This document shows positions 26,313-36,191 of a stretch of DNA of 64,000 nt, one piece after another. A program made the position numbers and the translations under genes. The DNA lies in NCBI RefSeq assembly GCF_000382705.1, contig NZ_ARQE01000006.1:167031-231030 (forward strand). The letters are read 5' to 3'. Below the pieces are notes generated by a model. The model searched no databases. It saw only the letters and a list, made by a program, of their open reading frames with translations, and was not told the origin of the DNA. Position 1 is the first letter of the stretch; each line of letters starts with the position of its first letter. The DNA is from Aureimonas ureilytica DSM 18598 = NBRC 106430 (GTDB lineage: Bacteria > Pseudomonadota > Alphaproteobacteria > Rhizobiales > Rhizobiaceae).

Positions 26313-27638
26313 TCAGAACTCGGCGACCTTGCCCCAGGCGGATTTGTCGAGCCGCGCCGGATCGTAGGGACGCGGATCGACGATGGGCTCGGCGCCGGTC
26401 ACGAGATCGGCGACGAGATGGCCCGCGCCCGGCCCGATGCCGAAGCCGTGCCCGCTGAAGCCGGCCGCGAGGATGAAGCCCGGCACCGCCGCGATCTCGC
26501 CGATCGCCGGCACGCCATCGGGCGTGGAATCGATATAGCCGGCCCAGCTATGGGTGATCGTCGTCTGGCGCAGGCCCGGCAGAAGGTCGAGCGCGCGCTC
26601 ATGGGTGAGCCGGATCTGCTTCGCGTCGGGCTTGGGGTCGAGAATGCGGTTTCGCTCCATCGGCGTCACCTCGTCCAGCCGCCAGCGGCGCAAGGTCTCG
26701 TGGCCGGAGGTCCAGCCTTCCAGACCGCCGGGCGCAAGGCTCTTCCAGCGGCGGGCGAACATGGGCACGAATTCGCGCGAGAAGCGCAACTGCTGCGGCG
26801 TCGGGTCGACGCGAGCGCGCCCGCTGATCGCAAGCGTGTAGCCGCCATTGCCGCGCCGCGTGACGGAGACATCGGCCGTGTGCAGGGCGTCCGGCAGATC
26901 GTTGGCGCCGGGCGACACCGCGAGGATCGAGGAGCGCACCGCCGCCTGCGGGAAGCGCAGGCCGAGCTGGCGGCAGAAGGACGAGGCCCAGGCGCCGCCC
27001 GCCATGATCGCGACCTTGGTGCGGATCGTGCGCTTTTCGGTCACGACCGCGCTGACGCGCCCGCCGTTGAGTTCGAGACCGCGCGCCGCGCAGTTCTGAT
27101 GCACCGAGCCGCCGGCCGCGATGATCGCGCGCGCGACCACCGGCACGGCCCGTGAGGGATCGGCCGTGCCGTCGCTCGGCGAAAAGACGCCGCCCTTCCA
27201 GGCGCGGCCCGTGGCATGGCCGCGCTCGGTGGCCTCGGCGGGTGACAGCATATGCGTGGTGACGCCGACCGTGCGGGCGAAGTCGCGCCATTTCGCCCAG
27301 CCTTCCAGCTCGGCCTCGTTCTGCGACAGGTAGAACAGGCCGCAGCGGCGGAAGCCGACATCCTCGCCGGTCTCCTCGGCCAGACGATCCCAGAGATCGA
27401 GGCTCTTGGTCGAGATTGGAAGCTCGCGCGCGTCGCGGTTCTGCTGGCGGCACCAGCCCCAATTGCGGCTGGACTGTTCGGCGCCGACGCGCCCCTTCTC
27501 GACCAGCGCGACCTTCAGCCCCCGCCGGGCTAGATAATAGGCCGAAAAGACGCCCGCGACGCCGCCGCCGATCACCACCGCGTCGGCTTCCTCCGGGAGC
27601 CTGGGGCTCGACTCGATCTGCATCAATGGCGCGCGCAT
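26313..27638 (-). CDS. FAD-dependent oxidoreductase, DAO/sarcosine-oxidase-like family
   Basis: The 441-residue protein has the N-terminal Rossmann FAD motif AVVIGGGVAGVFSAYYLARRG (about 19-39 in the protein), the segment SSRNWGWCRQQNRD typical of a branch of amino-acid/amine oxidases, and the C-terminal FAD signature GFSGHGFGIGPGAGHLVADL. The DAO family oxidises the C-N bond of amino acids or secondary amines with oxygen or quinones as acceptor. The ATG at 27638 is preceded by AAGGAGA; a longer frame is unsupported. It is divergent from an Lrp/AsnC regulator, which may control it. The substrate is unknown. Confidence 0.85.
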   Translation of the reverse strand: MRAPLMQIESSPRLPEEADAVVIGGGVAGVFSAYYLARRGLKVALVEKGRVGAEQSSRNWGWCRQQNRDARELPISTKSLDLWDRLAEETGEDVGFRRCGLFYLSQNEAELEGWAKWRDFARTVGVTTHMLSPAEATERGHATGRAWKGGVFSPSDGTADPSRAVPVVARAIIAAGGSVHQNCAARGLELNGGRVSAVVTEKRTIRTKVAIMAGGAWASSFCRQLGLRFPQAAVRSSILAVSPGANDLPDALHTADVSVTRRGNGGYTLAISGRARVDPTPQQLRFSREFVPMFARRWKSLAPGGLEGWTSGHETLRRWRLDEVTPMERNRILDPKPDAKQIRLTHERALDLLPGLRQTTITHSWAGYIDSTPDGVPAIGEIAAVPGFILAAGFSGHGFGIGPGAGHLVADLVTGAEPIVDPRPYDPARLDKSAWGKVAEF

Positions 27639-27838
27639 GAAGTCTCCTTGCCGTCGGCCGGCACGATAGCGACGCGGCGAGAAAATTGGACTGCGCAGGA
27701 CAGGTCCGCGTCCGCATATCCTATCGTTCGCCGCTCGCCGAACGGGGGATTGTTTCGCACAGGCCGAACCCATCCCATGGCGAGCCGTCGCGGAAGCTGC
27801 TTTAAGGATCAGGCAGGAAGGGAGCCAGACCGAGGACC

Positions 27839-28315
27839 ATGAAGCTCGACCGGATCGATCTCAGAATTTTATCCGAGCTGCAGAAGAACGGCCGCATCAC
27901 GAATGTCGAGCTGGCCGAGTTGGTTCACCTGTCGCCGAGCCCCTGCCTCATGCGGGTCAAGAAGCTCCAGAGCGAGGGCTATATCCTCAACTACTCGGCG
28001 CAGATCGATATCTCGAAACTCGGTCAGACCCTCACGGTTTTCACCGAGGTCACGCTCAAGAACCACCGCCGCAGCGACTTCGCCCGCTTCCTGACCGCGA
28101 TCGAGAAGGTGGACGGCGTGATGGAATGCCACCTGATTTCGGGCGGCTACGACTATCTCCTGAAATTCATGATGCCCGGCATCGTCGAGTACCAGACGAC
28201 GATGGAGCGGCTTCTGGAAATGGATATCGGGATCGAGAAGTATTTCAGCTTCATCGTCCTGAAGTCCCCCTTGATCCGCACCCATCTGTCGCTGGACACG
28301 ATGTTTCCCGCCTGA
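27839..28315 (+). CDS. Lrp/AsnC family transcriptional regulator
   Basis: The 158-residue regulator has an N-terminal winged helix-turn-helix (IDLRILSELQKNGRITNVEL, then LSPSPCLMRVKKLQSEG) and a C-terminal RAM/AsnC ligand-binding domain from about residue 68, with VMECHLISGGYDYLLKF. Lrp-type proteins respond to amino acids and often control the adjacent catabolic genes. It lies between the divergent DAO-type oxidase gene and the convergent Dpp-type transporter, suggesting that it senses the substrate of this locus. The start has GAGGA just upstream. Confidence 0.93.
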   Translation: MKLDRIDLRILSELQKNGRITNVELAELVHLSPSPCLMRVKKLQSEGYILNYSAQIDISKLGQTLTVFTEVTLKNHRRSDFARFLTAIEKVDGVMECHLISGGYDYLLKFMMPGIVEYQTTMERLLEMDIGIEKYFSFIVLKSPLIRTHLSLDTMFPA

Positions 28316-28319
28316 GCTT

Positions 28320-29981
28320 TCAGCGCTGCGCGAAGGCGCGCAGGAGTTCCGGGTCCTGCTCCAGACTGTCGAGCCAGCCGGTGCGCAGTTGCGGCACGGA
28401 CGAGAAGAGAAGCCGCGAATAGGGGTGGCTCGCGCGCCCGCCGTCGAGTTCGGGCGTCAGCTGCTCGATCTTCTGGCCCTTGTACATGACCACCACTTCA
28501 TCGCAGATCGCGCGGACCGTCGTGAGATCGTGGCTGATGAAGAGGTAGGACAGCGACAGCTCGCGCTGCAGCTCCTTCAGGAGGTCGATGATCGCGGCGG
28601 CCACCACCGTGTCCAACGCCGAGGTGATCTCGTCGCACAGGATCAGCTTGGCATCGGCGGCGAGCGCCCGCGCGAAGTTGACGCGCTGCTTCTGGCCGCC
28701 CGACAGCTCGCCGGGGCGGCGGTGGCGCAGGGCGCGCGGCAGATGCACCATGTCCAAGAGCTCGCCGATCCGCGCCTCGCGCGCGCGCGCGCCCATGCCG
28801 TGATAGAAGATCAACGGCCGGGCCAGGATCTCGTCGATCGATTTCGACGGATTGAGCGAGGTGTCCGCGAACTGGAACACGATCTGCAGATCGCGCAGTT
28901 CCTCGCGGCTGCGCTGGCGCAAATCCCGCGCCAGCGGTTTGCCGTCGAACACGACCTCGCCCGCCGTGGCGGGTAGAATGCCTGCGATGACCCGGGCGAG
29001 CGTCGATTTCCCGCAGCCGGACTCGCCGATGATGCCGAGATTGCGACCGCGATGCAGCTCCAGGCTGACATCGTCGAGAACGCGGATCTTGGGCGTGCCG
29101 TCGGGCAGGAGATCGCCGTAACCCGCGACGATGTTCTTGACGACGAGCAAGGGGGCCGGCGTCTCGATGCCGGCGTCCGACGCGCGCGCCGTCGCCTTGG
29201 GGCGGAAGGCGGCCAGAAGCTCGCGTGTGTAGGGATGCTGCGGACGGTCCAGAATGTCCTGCGTCGTCCCCTCTTCCTGCACCTCGCCATGGCGAAGGAC
29301 GATGATGCGGTCGGCGATCTGCGCCACGACGGCGAGATCGTGCGAGACGTAGACGCCGGCGACGCCGCCCTTCTTCATCACCGACTTGAAGGCGTGCAGC
29401 ACCTCGACCTGCGTCGTCACGTCGAGCGCCGTGGTCGGCTCGTCGAAGATCACGAGCTTCGGGTCGCCGATCAGCGCCATGGCCGCCGACAGGCGCTGCA
29501 GCTGGCCGCCCGACACCTGATGCGGAAAGCGGTCGCCGATCGTCTCGGGGTTGGGAAGCGCCAGCGCGCGGAAGAGTTCGACCGCCTTGCGGCGCGCCTC
29601 GGCCACGGGCATCGAGCCATGGATGCGCGTGACCTCCACGACCTGATCCATGATGCGATGGGCGGGGTTGAAGGCCGCTGCCGCGCTTTGGGGCACGTAG
29701 GACACGTCCGAGCCGCGCTTTTCGGCCCGCTGGCGCTCGCTGAGCGCCACCATGTCGTCGCCCTCGAAGCGCACGGAGCCTCCGGTCACGCGGCACCCTG
29801 GCCGCGTGTAGCCCATGAGATTGAGCGCGATCGTCGTCTTGCCCGATCCGCTCTCGCCGATCAGGGCGACGATCTCGCCCTCGGCGATGTCGAACGACAC
29901 GCCGCGAATGATCTCGACATTGCGGCCGGAATCGGTGCGGGCTTCGATCTTGAGGTCGCGAACTTCGACGAGACGGCTCAT
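28320..29981 (-). CDS. dipeptide/oligopeptide-type ABC transporter, fused double ATPase
   Basis: One 553-residue chain contains two complete ABC ATPases in tandem, equivalent to DppD and DppF. The first (about 1-265) has Walker A GESGSGKTTIAL, signature VSGGQLQRLSAAMAL and Walker B LVIFDEPTTALD; the second (about 280-545) has GESGCGKSTLAR, LSGGQKQRVNFARAL and LILCDEITSALD. Fused ATPases of this kind serve glutathione, peptide or opine-like importers. It overlaps the permease gene upstream by four bases (29978-29981). Its stop lies four bases from the Lrp stop. Confidence 0.93.
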   Translation of the reverse strand: MSRLVEVRDLKIEARTDSGRNVEIIRGVSFDIAEGEIVALIGESGSGKTTIALNLMGYTRPGCRVTGGSVRFEGDDMVALSERQRAEKRGSDVSYVPQSAAAAFNPAHRIMDQVVEVTRIHGSMPVAEARRKAVELFRALALPNPETIGDRFPHQVSGGQLQRLSAAMALIGDPKLVIFDEPTTALDVTTQVEVLHAFKSVMKKGGVAGVYVSHDLAVVAQIADRIIVLRHGEVQEEGTTQDILDRPQHPYTRELLAAFRPKATARASDAGIETPAPLLVVKNIVAGYGDLLPDGTPKIRVLDDVSLELHRGRNLGIIGESGCGKSTLARVIAGILPATAGEVVFDGKPLARDLRQRSREELRDLQIVFQFADTSLNPSKSIDEILARPLIFYHGMGARAREARIGELLDMVHLPRALRHRRPGELSGGQKQRVNFARALAADAKLILCDEITSALDTVVAAAIIDLLKELQRELSLSYLFISHDLTTVRAICDEVVVMYKGQKIEQLTPELDGGRASHPYSRLLFSSVPQLRTGWLDSLEQDPELLRAFAQR

Positions 29982-30841
29982 GCTTCTTCGCTCCGGTCGC
30001 GGATCTTGCGGGGCAGATTGTCGATCAGGAGGTTCACGCTGATCGTCAGGCTGGCGATGGCGATCGAGGGAAAGATCACGGCTGGCGCGGCAAAGGACAG
30101 ACCGCCGATATTCTCCTTCACCAGCGCGCCCCAGTCCGCATTGGGCGGCTGCACGCCGAGGCCGAGGAAGGACAGGCTCGACAGGAGAAGCACGATGAAC
30201 ACGAAACGCAGGCCGACATCGGCCAGCACCGGACCGATGATGCCCGGCAGGATCTCGGCGCGGATGAGATAGCCGAGCCGCTCGCCACGCGCCCGCGCCA
30301 CGGTCACGTAGTCCATCGCGTTGATGTTGACCGAAAGGGCGCGCGCGAAGCGGTAGCAGCCGGGGATGTAGATGAAGGCGAGCGTCGCGATCAGGATCGG
30401 GATCGAGGAGCCGACCGCCGCCACCAGAACCAGCGCCAGGATCTTGTTGGGGATCGAGGTCAGGGCGTCGAGGAAGCGGCTGAGCGCGCTGTCGAACCAG
30501 CCGCCGATCACCGCCGCCGTCATGCCGAGCGTCACGCCGCAGACGCAGGCGATGGTGACGGCCGCCAGTGAGATGCCGACCGTGTAGCGCGCGCCGTGGA
30601 TGATACGGGACAGGACGTCACGGCCGAGATAGTCGGTTCCGGCCGGATACTGCGCGGAGATCGGGCCGAAGAAGTCGAAATCCACGATCTCGCCGACCGG
30701 ATGGGGCGCGATCCAGGGCGCGAGGATCGCGACGACCGCCCAGCCGAGGATCACGAGAAAGGCGAGGACGCCGATGGCGTTGACGCGGTAGCCGAAACGG
30801 CTGCGGCGCGGCTTGCCCGCGCTCGGAATCGAAAGGGTCAT
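29978..30841 (-). CDS. ABC transporter permease, DppC-like
   Basis: The 287-residue permease has an N-terminal membrane helix (about 25-46), a short periplasmic region containing GTDYLGRDVLSRIIHGAR typical of DppC/OppC, and a BPD_transp_1 domain with the ATPase-contact loop in DYVTVARARGERLGYLIRAEILP. It forms the channel with the DppB-like permease encoded just upstream. Both flanking genes overlap it by four bases, so the whole transporter is one translationally coupled operon. Confidence 0.92.
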   Translation of the reverse strand: MTLSIPSAGKPRRSRFGYRVNAIGVLAFLVILGWAVVAILAPWIAPHPVGEIVDFDFFGPISAQYPAGTDYLGRDVLSRIIHGARYTVGISLAAVTIACVCGVTLGMTAAVIGGWFDSALSRFLDALTSIPNKILALVLVAAVGSSIPILIATLAFIYIPGCYRFARALSVNINAMDYVTVARARGERLGYLIRAEILPGIIGPVLADVGLRFVFIVLLLSSLSFLGLGVQPPNADWGALVKENIGGLSFAAPAVIFPSIAIASLTISVNLLIDNLPRKIRDRSEEA

Positions 30842-31794
30842 GACCGGCGGAGCCTCGGGTTGGAGACGATGGCGACGAGATCGGCGATCGTGATGAGGAG
30901 GAGATAGGCGATGCAGAAGATCATCGCGCAGCTCTGGATCAGCGGCAGGTCGCGCGTCGAAACGGCGTCGAGCATCAGCTTGGCGATGCCGGGATAGTTG
31001 AAGATCGTCTCCACGATGATGACGCCGCCCAGGAGATAGGACAGCGACAGCGCGACGGCGTTGACGATCGGGCCGAGTGCGTTGGGCAGGGCGTGATGAA
31101 GAACCATGCGCCGACGCGAGGCGCCCTTCAGAAGCGCCATTTCGACATAGGGCGCGTTCAGCGTCTCGATCACGGCGGCGCGCGTCATGCGGATCATCTG
31201 CGCCGAGATCACGAAGCTCAGCGTGATGACCGGCATCGCGAACGCCTTCAGAAGCCCCGCGAAGGTCGTGACGTCGCCCGTCATCGAGAGGGCCGGCAGC
31301 CAGCCGAGATAGACGGCGAAGACGATCACGGCGAGCGTCGCCACCATGAATTCGGGGACCGAAATGACGCCGATGGTCAGAAAGGAGATGATCCGGTCAT
31401 AGACCGTGCCGCGCAGGATCGCGGCGGCGATGCCGAGCGTGAGTGCGACGGGAACCGAAAGCGCGGCGGTGATGCCTGCGAGCTTCAACGAGTTGACCAG
31501 ACGCGAGCCGATCAGATCGGCAATCGGCATGTTGTTGACGTAGGAAACGCCGAGATCGCCGGTGGCGAGGTTTCCGAGCCAGAGGAAGAACCGCACGAAG
31601 GCGGGCTGGTCGAGATTCATGGCGGTCCGAAGTCCGGCGACCGCCTCGGGCGTCGCTGCCTGACCCAGCAGAATCTCGGCGACGTCACCTGGCAGCAGGG
31701 CGGTGGCGCAGAAGATCGTGACCGCAACGATGAGCAACGTCACGAGTGCGACGAGGATACGGCCCGCGATCAAGCGCAGGATGAGAGAGTTCAT
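30838..31794 (-). CDS. ABC transporter permease, DppB-like
   Basis: A 318-residue DppB/OppB-type permease with six predicted helices. The N-terminal helix near residues 8-30 is followed by the family motif RTAMNLDQPAFVRFFLWLGNLATGDLGVSY and a BPD_transp_1 domain with the loop IETLNAPYVEMALLKGASRRRM. The ATG at 31794 (MNSLILRLIAGRI) gives the normal N-terminus; the longer open frame is not supported. It lies 85 bases downstream of the binding-protein gene. Confidence 0.92.
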   Translation of the reverse strand: MNSLILRLIAGRILVALVTLLIVAVTIFCATALLPGDVAEILLGQAATPEAVAGLRTAMNLDQPAFVRFFLWLGNLATGDLGVSYVNNMPIADLIGSRLVNSLKLAGITAALSVPVALTLGIAAAILRGTVYDRIISFLTIGVISVPEFMVATLAVIVFAVYLGWLPALSMTGDVTTFAGLLKAFAMPVITLSFVISAQMIRMTRAAVIETLNAPYVEMALLKGASRRRMVLHHALPNALGPIVNAVALSLSYLLGGVIIVETIFNYPGIAKLMLDAVSTRDLPLIQSCAMIFCIAYLLLITIADLVAIVSNPRLRRS

Positions 31795-31879
31795 GAGCGG
31801 CCCATCCGTTGCGACGAGGGAAATGGATGACCGGGCGAAGGCGCGACATGCGCCCTCGCCCGGGTGGACAGGGATCGGA

Positions 31880-33490
31880 TCAGGCTTCGAACCAGACGTA
31901 GGCGGCGGCGTTGAAGCCCATCTGGCCACCCAGCGGGTTGGACACGAGGCCCCTCAGCTTGGGCGCCACGCCGTCGACATTGGACTGGAAGACCGGAATG
32001 ATCGTGCCGGCGTCGTTGTGGATCATGGCCTGCATCTCGCCGTAGATCTCCTTGCGCTTGGCCTCGTCCAGAAGACCGCGCGCTTCGAGAAGCATGGAGT
32101 CGAACTTCGGCGACTTGTAGCCGCTTTCGTTCCACGCCGCCTCGGACTGGTAGAGCAGCGAGAAGAGGATGTCGGGCGTCGGACGGGCGTTGATATTGCC
32201 GAAATGCGCCGCGTCCTTGATCCAATGGTTGGACCAGTAGCCGTCGGAGGGAACCCGATCGATCACCATGTTGAGGCCGATCTGGCCCGCCGCCTGCTGG
32301 ACCACCGCCGCATAGTCGAGCGATGCGGTCGCCGCTTCCGACGCGGTGACGTGGATTTCCTGACCCATCACGCCCGCCTTCTGGAACAGCGACTTGGCGC
32401 GCTCGGGGTCGAACTCGCGCTGTTTCAGTTCGGCGTTGAAATAGGGGTTCCAGGACGGAATCGGATGGTCGTTGGCCAGTTCCGCCAGCCCGCGCATCAC
32501 CGACTTCTGGATGGTCTCGCGATTGACGAGATACTTGAAGCCTTCGATGACGCCGGCCTTGTCGCCCGGTGCCGCATCCAGGCGGATGTTCAGGTTGGTA
32601 TAGGTGCCGAGCTTCGAGACGAAGAGCTGAGCGGCCGGGTCGTTCTCGAGCGCGCGCACGGAGCGCGGGTTGAGATTGGCGGCAAGGCCGATATCGCCGG
32701 AAAGGAGCGCATTGCGGCGCGCCGTCTCGTCCGCGATGGCGAAGGACTCGAAGGAGTCCAGATAGGGGCCGTTTTCCTTCCAGTAGTTCTCGTTGCGCTC
32801 CACCACCGCGCGCATGCCCGGCTGGAACTCGCGGAGCTTGAAGGGTCCGGTGCCGTTGCCCTTGGAGAAGTCGCTCGTGCCGTCGGCCACGATCATGAAG
32901 TGATGCAAGCCGAGGATGGTCGGCAGATCGGCGTTCGGCGCGTTGAGCGTGATCTCGACGGTGGCGTCGTCGACCGCCTTCACGTCGGCGAACTGCTTGG
33001 CGATCGCATTGACCTTGGAGCCGACGGCCGGGTCGAGATGGCGCTTGAGCGAGAACACGACGTCCTTGGCCGTCAGGCTCTTGCCGTCGTGGAAGGTCAC
33101 GCCCTTGCGCAGCTTGATCGTCCAGACCTTGGCGTCCTGGCTTTCGATGCTTTCGGCCAGTTCCATCGTCGCCTTGCCGGACCCGTCGATGAAGGTCAGG
33201 CGATTGTAGACGCAGCAGATGCGCGAATAGTCGGTGGAGTTCGACGCCTTCGCCGGGTCCAGCGTGTCGGCCGTGGACGAGGTCCAGCCGGCCGCACGCA
33301 GATGCCCGCCCTTGACCGGCTCGGCGGCGAGCGCCGCCGTGGCGCGGCCGAGGATCGTGGTGCCGGCCGCGAGCGCGACGCCGCCCATGAGCATCATCTG
33401 CAGAAGCTCACGGCGATTGGCGCCCCGCCGAATCGCATTTTCGACCATCGCATCGTCGCGAGACGACCAGTTGGCAATCTTATCGGACAT
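31880..33490 (-). CDS. ABC transporter substrate-binding protein, family 5 (peptide/amine type)
   Basis: The 536-residue SBP_bac_5 protein is the receptor of the Dpp-like importer encoded downstream. Its N-terminus carries a twin-arginine-like sequence (RRELLQMMLMGGVALAAG, about 29-46) ending near AALA-AEP, so export may use the Tat system. The mature part shows LDPAKASNSTDYSRI, the VFSLKRHLDP segment and KGNGTGPFKLREFQPG, all typical of family 5. The ligand could be a peptide, an opine or a modified amine; the neighbouring oxidases and aminotransferase favour an amino compound. Confidence 0.9.
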   Translation of the reverse strand: MSDKIANWSSRDDAMVENAIRRGANRRELLQMMLMGGVALAAGTTILGRATAALAAEPVKGGHLRAAGWTSSTADTLDPAKASNSTDYSRICCVYNRLTFIDGSGKATMELAESIESQDAKVWTIKLRKGVTFHDGKSLTAKDVVFSLKRHLDPAVGSKVNAIAKQFADVKAVDDATVEITLNAPNADLPTILGLHHFMIVADGTSDFSKGNGTGPFKLREFQPGMRAVVERNENYWKENGPYLDSFESFAIADETARRNALLSGDIGLAANLNPRSVRALENDPAAQLFVSKLGTYTNLNIRLDAAPGDKAGVIEGFKYLVNRETIQKSVMRGLAELANDHPIPSWNPYFNAELKQREFDPERAKSLFQKAGVMGQEIHVTASEAATASLDYAAVVQQAAGQIGLNMVIDRVPSDGYWSNHWIKDAAHFGNINARPTPDILFSLLYQSEAAWNESGYKSPKFDSMLLEARGLLDEAKRKEIYGEMQAMIHNDAGTIIPVFQSNVDGVAPKLRGLVSNPLGGQMGFNAAAYVWFEA

Positions 33491-33542
33491 GGCATTTCCC
33501 CTGGGTTGACGACAGAAGGTCGGTTGAGGGTGAAGCGGGATT

Positions 33543-34247
33543 TCAGGCTTCCGCCGCGTCGGCGAGAGCCGCCAACGTGGTGAAATGGTAGTCCGGCTGG
33601 GTGAAGGCGCTCGGTTCGATCGAACCGCCATAGCCTTCCCGCCCGTGGCGGCGCTCGATCCAGCAGTTGGTCATCCCGAGTTGGCGGGAGACGCCGATGT
33701 CATGGTACTGGCTCTGGGCGACATGCAGGATGTCGTCCTTGGAATGGCCCTCGCTTTCCACGAAGGCGAAGACCTTCTGGAAAAAGACCGGGTCCGGCTT
33801 TTCGGTGCCCGTGTCGTCGGTGGTGAAGCTGGCGTAGAAGGGTTCGCCGAGCGTCCGCGAAAAGCCCTCGAAGGCCCAGCGCTGCGCATTGGTCATGGCG
33901 ATCAGACGGTAGCGCTTGGCAAGGCGCGCCATCGCCTCGGCGCTATCCGGGAAAGCGCTCCAGGTCTTCACGTCCTCGCGAATGGCAAGGCCGTGCTCGC
34001 GCCCGGTCGGCAGGCCGAGCGTCGGCGCGATGATCTGATACACGCGCAGGAAATCGTCGGGAAACAGTCCGGCATCCTTGTCGGTGCGAGCCTTGCGGTA
34101 AAGGGCCAGCGCCTGCTCGCCATCGACCTCGACGCCAGCCTTCGCGCCAATCTTCTGCAGCGAGGTCACGAGCCCGCCTTCGAAATCGATGAGGGTGCCG
34201 ACGACATCGAACGTCATGTAGCGGAACGATTGGAGGTCTTTTGCCAT
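33543..34247 (-). CDS. HAD-superfamily hydrolase, type II dehalogenase-like (variant motif)
   Basis: The 234-residue HAD protein has motif I FDVVGTLIDF with the nucleophilic aspartate near residue 14, then the motif II region IAMTNAQRWAF, and later the SQYHDIGVSRQLGMTNCWIERR segment. Length and overall layout match L-2-haloacid-dehalogenase-like proteins (type II). However the residue two positions after the nucleophile is valine, not the tyrosine of characterised dehalogenases or the aspartate of phosphatases, so neither activity is assured. It lies 52 bases from the binding-protein gene on the same strand and 212 bases from the aminotransferase gene. Confidence 0.8.
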   Translation of the reverse strand: MAKDLQSFRYMTFDVVGTLIDFEGGLVTSLQKIGAKAGVEVDGEQALALYRKARTDKDAGLFPDDFLRVYQIIAPTLGLPTGREHGLAIREDVKTWSAFPDSAEAMARLAKRYRLIAMTNAQRWAFEGFSRTLGEPFYASFTTDDTGTEKPDPVFFQKVFAFVESEGHSKDDILHVAQSQYHDIGVSRQLGMTNCWIERRHGREGYGGSIEPSAFTQPDYHFTTLAALADAAEA

Positions 34248-34459
34248 GAATTTCCCTTCCCTGCCGCTCTGGCGACGTTTGGTTTTCGCGTCGTCTTCCG
34301 AACCCTCACATCCGATCGGGTCCGGAAGATTCCGTTAGGATCGAGTTTGCCGTTCGGCCTTCGCGAATTGCGCCGAAATGCGATCGGCCGACGGCACAAT
34401 ATTGCGAATATGACAGCTAGGCAGAATCCAGGCAGATGCTGCAGCTGCGCAGAAAACGA

Positions 34460-35836
34460 TCAGTCTCGCATAGCAGCGCGGACCTCCGGGTCGGCCAGCG
34501 TCTGGTCGAGCGTCAGTCGCGTGCGCTCCAGGATCAGGTCGATGTCGCCGTCCGTGCAGCAGAGCGGCGGCGCGTAGCCCATGACGCCGGTCGGGAAGGC
34601 CCGCACGACGAGGCCGTTGTCCCAGGCACGATCGAACACGCGCTTGGCGGGCTCGGCGCTCGCGGGGAGTGGCGTCTTGTTCGCCTTGTCGGTCACGAGT
34701 TCGATGGCCGCCAGCATCCCGCGACCGCGAACATCGCCGACGAGCGGGTGATCGGCCAAGGCGTTGAGCCCCGCCATCAGACGCTGTCCCGCGCGCTGCC
34801 CGTTTTCTAGAAGGCCGTTCTCGTAGAGATCGAGGCAGGCGAGGCCGATGGCGGCGCTGACCGGATGCGCCGAATAGGTGTAGCCGTGACCCACCGCCGC
34901 CGCGCCCGCGCCGTCGGCAATGGTGTTGTAGACCTTGTCCGACAGGAACACCGCCCCCATCGGGCAATAGCCCGAGGTGAGGCCCTTGGCCGTGGTCATG
35001 AGATCGGGCACCACGCCGTCGTCGGCACAGGCGAAGAGCGGGCCGGTGCGGCCGAAGCCGGTGATGACCTCATCGGCCACGAACAGGATGTCCAGTTCGC
35101 GGCAGGTGTCCCACATGGCCTTCAGCCAGCCATCGGGCGGCACGAGCACGCCGCCCGATCCCTGGATCGGCTCGATATAGAAGGCCGCGACGCGCTCGGC
35201 GCCGAGTTCCTCGACCTTGGCGCGCAGGGCAGCCACCGAAGCGTCGATGATCGCCTGCGGGTCGGAGCCGACCGGATTGCGGTAGCTGTAGTGCGACGGA
35301 ATCTTGTGCTGCCAATCGTAGGGCAGACCGAAACCAGCGTGGAAGGCCGGCAGCGCGGTGAGGCCAGCGCCGACCGTGGAAGAGCCGTGATAGCCGTTCA
35401 TGACCGAAATGAACTGGTCTTTCTCCGGCTTGCCGAGCGAATGGTAGTAGTAGCGGATGAAGCGCACGGTGGAATCCACCGCGTCCGAACCGCCCAGCGT
35501 GAAGTAGACATGGTTGAGATCGCCCGGCGCGCGGTCGGCGAGCTCGGACGCGAGGCGGATGGCGGGCTCGGAGCCGAGGCCGAAATAGGCCGTCGCATAG
35601 GGCAGCTCGCGCAGCTGGCGCGTGGCCGCCTCGATGATCTTGTCCTGCCCATAGCCGGCGTTGACGCACCACAGGCCGGCGAAGCCGTCGATCAGCTCGT
35701 GGCCGGAGGCGTCCTTGACGCGCGCGCCCTTGCCCGAAGCCAGAACCCGCACGCCCGCCTTCTCGTGACCGCGATAGGAGGCGACGGGGTGAACCAGATG
35801 GGCCCGGTCCAGTTCGACCAGCGAATTCATCAGCAT
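34460..35836 (-). CDS. class III aminotransferase (aspartate aminotransferase family)
   Basis: A 458-residue PLP-dependent enzyme related to putrescine/beta-alanine:pyruvate aminotransferases. Motifs are GFAGLWCVNAGYGQDKI, YFTLGGSDAVDST, the PLP ring-stacking region MNGYHGSS, VADEVITGFGRTG and the Schiff-base lysine in TTAKGLTSGYCPMG. An AGGAG eight bases upstream of the ATG at 35836 supports the start; a second ATG lies six bases further in. The gene sits between two HAD-like genes and beside a second DAO-type oxidase, so it may act on an amine released in this pathway. The donor amine is not known. Confidence 0.9.
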   Translation of the reverse strand: MLMNSLVELDRAHLVHPVASYRGHEKAGVRVLASGKGARVKDASGHELIDGFAGLWCVNAGYGQDKIIEAATRQLRELPYATAYFGLGSEPAIRLASELADRAPGDLNHVYFTLGGSDAVDSTVRFIRYYYHSLGKPEKDQFISVMNGYHGSSTVGAGLTALPAFHAGFGLPYDWQHKIPSHYSYRNPVGSDPQAIIDASVAALRAKVEELGAERVAAFYIEPIQGSGGVLVPPDGWLKAMWDTCRELDILFVADEVITGFGRTGPLFACADDGVVPDLMTTAKGLTSGYCPMGAVFLSDKVYNTIADGAGAAAVGHGYTYSAHPVSAAIGLACLDLYENGLLENGQRAGQRLMAGLNALADHPLVGDVRGRGMLAAIELVTDKANKTPLPASAEPAKRVFDRAWDNGLVVRAFPTGVMGYAPPLCCTDGDIDLILERTRLTLDQTLADPEVRAAMRD

Positions 35837-36191
35837 GGGAAGGCTCCTGTTCAGCCGAGCGCCCGAAACACCAGGGCGAAGTTGCTGAAGAAGGAATAGA
35901 CCAGCCGAGCCGGCAGCGGCTTTCAAGTTGCCTATGCGGCCCCAGCGTTTCGCGCCTAAAGCGCCGTTCCCTTCCGCATCTTATGCCGCAGACGGCCGGT
36001 CGCGGCCTTCTCCGCCGCGTCTTGACCGGGACGGAACGCAGCGAGCGAGAAACTCTCTGCCGCCCCGATCAGAGGATACGCAACATTCTGCTTCGCGACG
36101 CGGGTAAAGCGGTCGAACCTCCGAAATCGAGGTCCTTATGATCGGGTCGTTCGGCAAAGCCTGCCGTCGCCATTTCCCCAAGGATCGCCTC
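35837..36191. other. divergent intergenic region aminotransferase / HAD gene
   Basis: This 355-base region must hold two divergent promoters. A TTGACC at 36022-36027 is a possible plus-strand -35, but no convincing -10 follows at the right distance. The short frames in it do not look like genes, and I see no palindrome that stands out. Confidence 0.5.

Noticed and set aside
27725-27744. CGTTCG-N8-CGAACG palindrome between the DAO oxidase and Lrp genes as an Lrp operator
   Set aside because: It is an inverted repeat at a sensible place, but it does not resemble a known Lrp/AsnC site and GC-rich palindromes of this size are expected by chance here.
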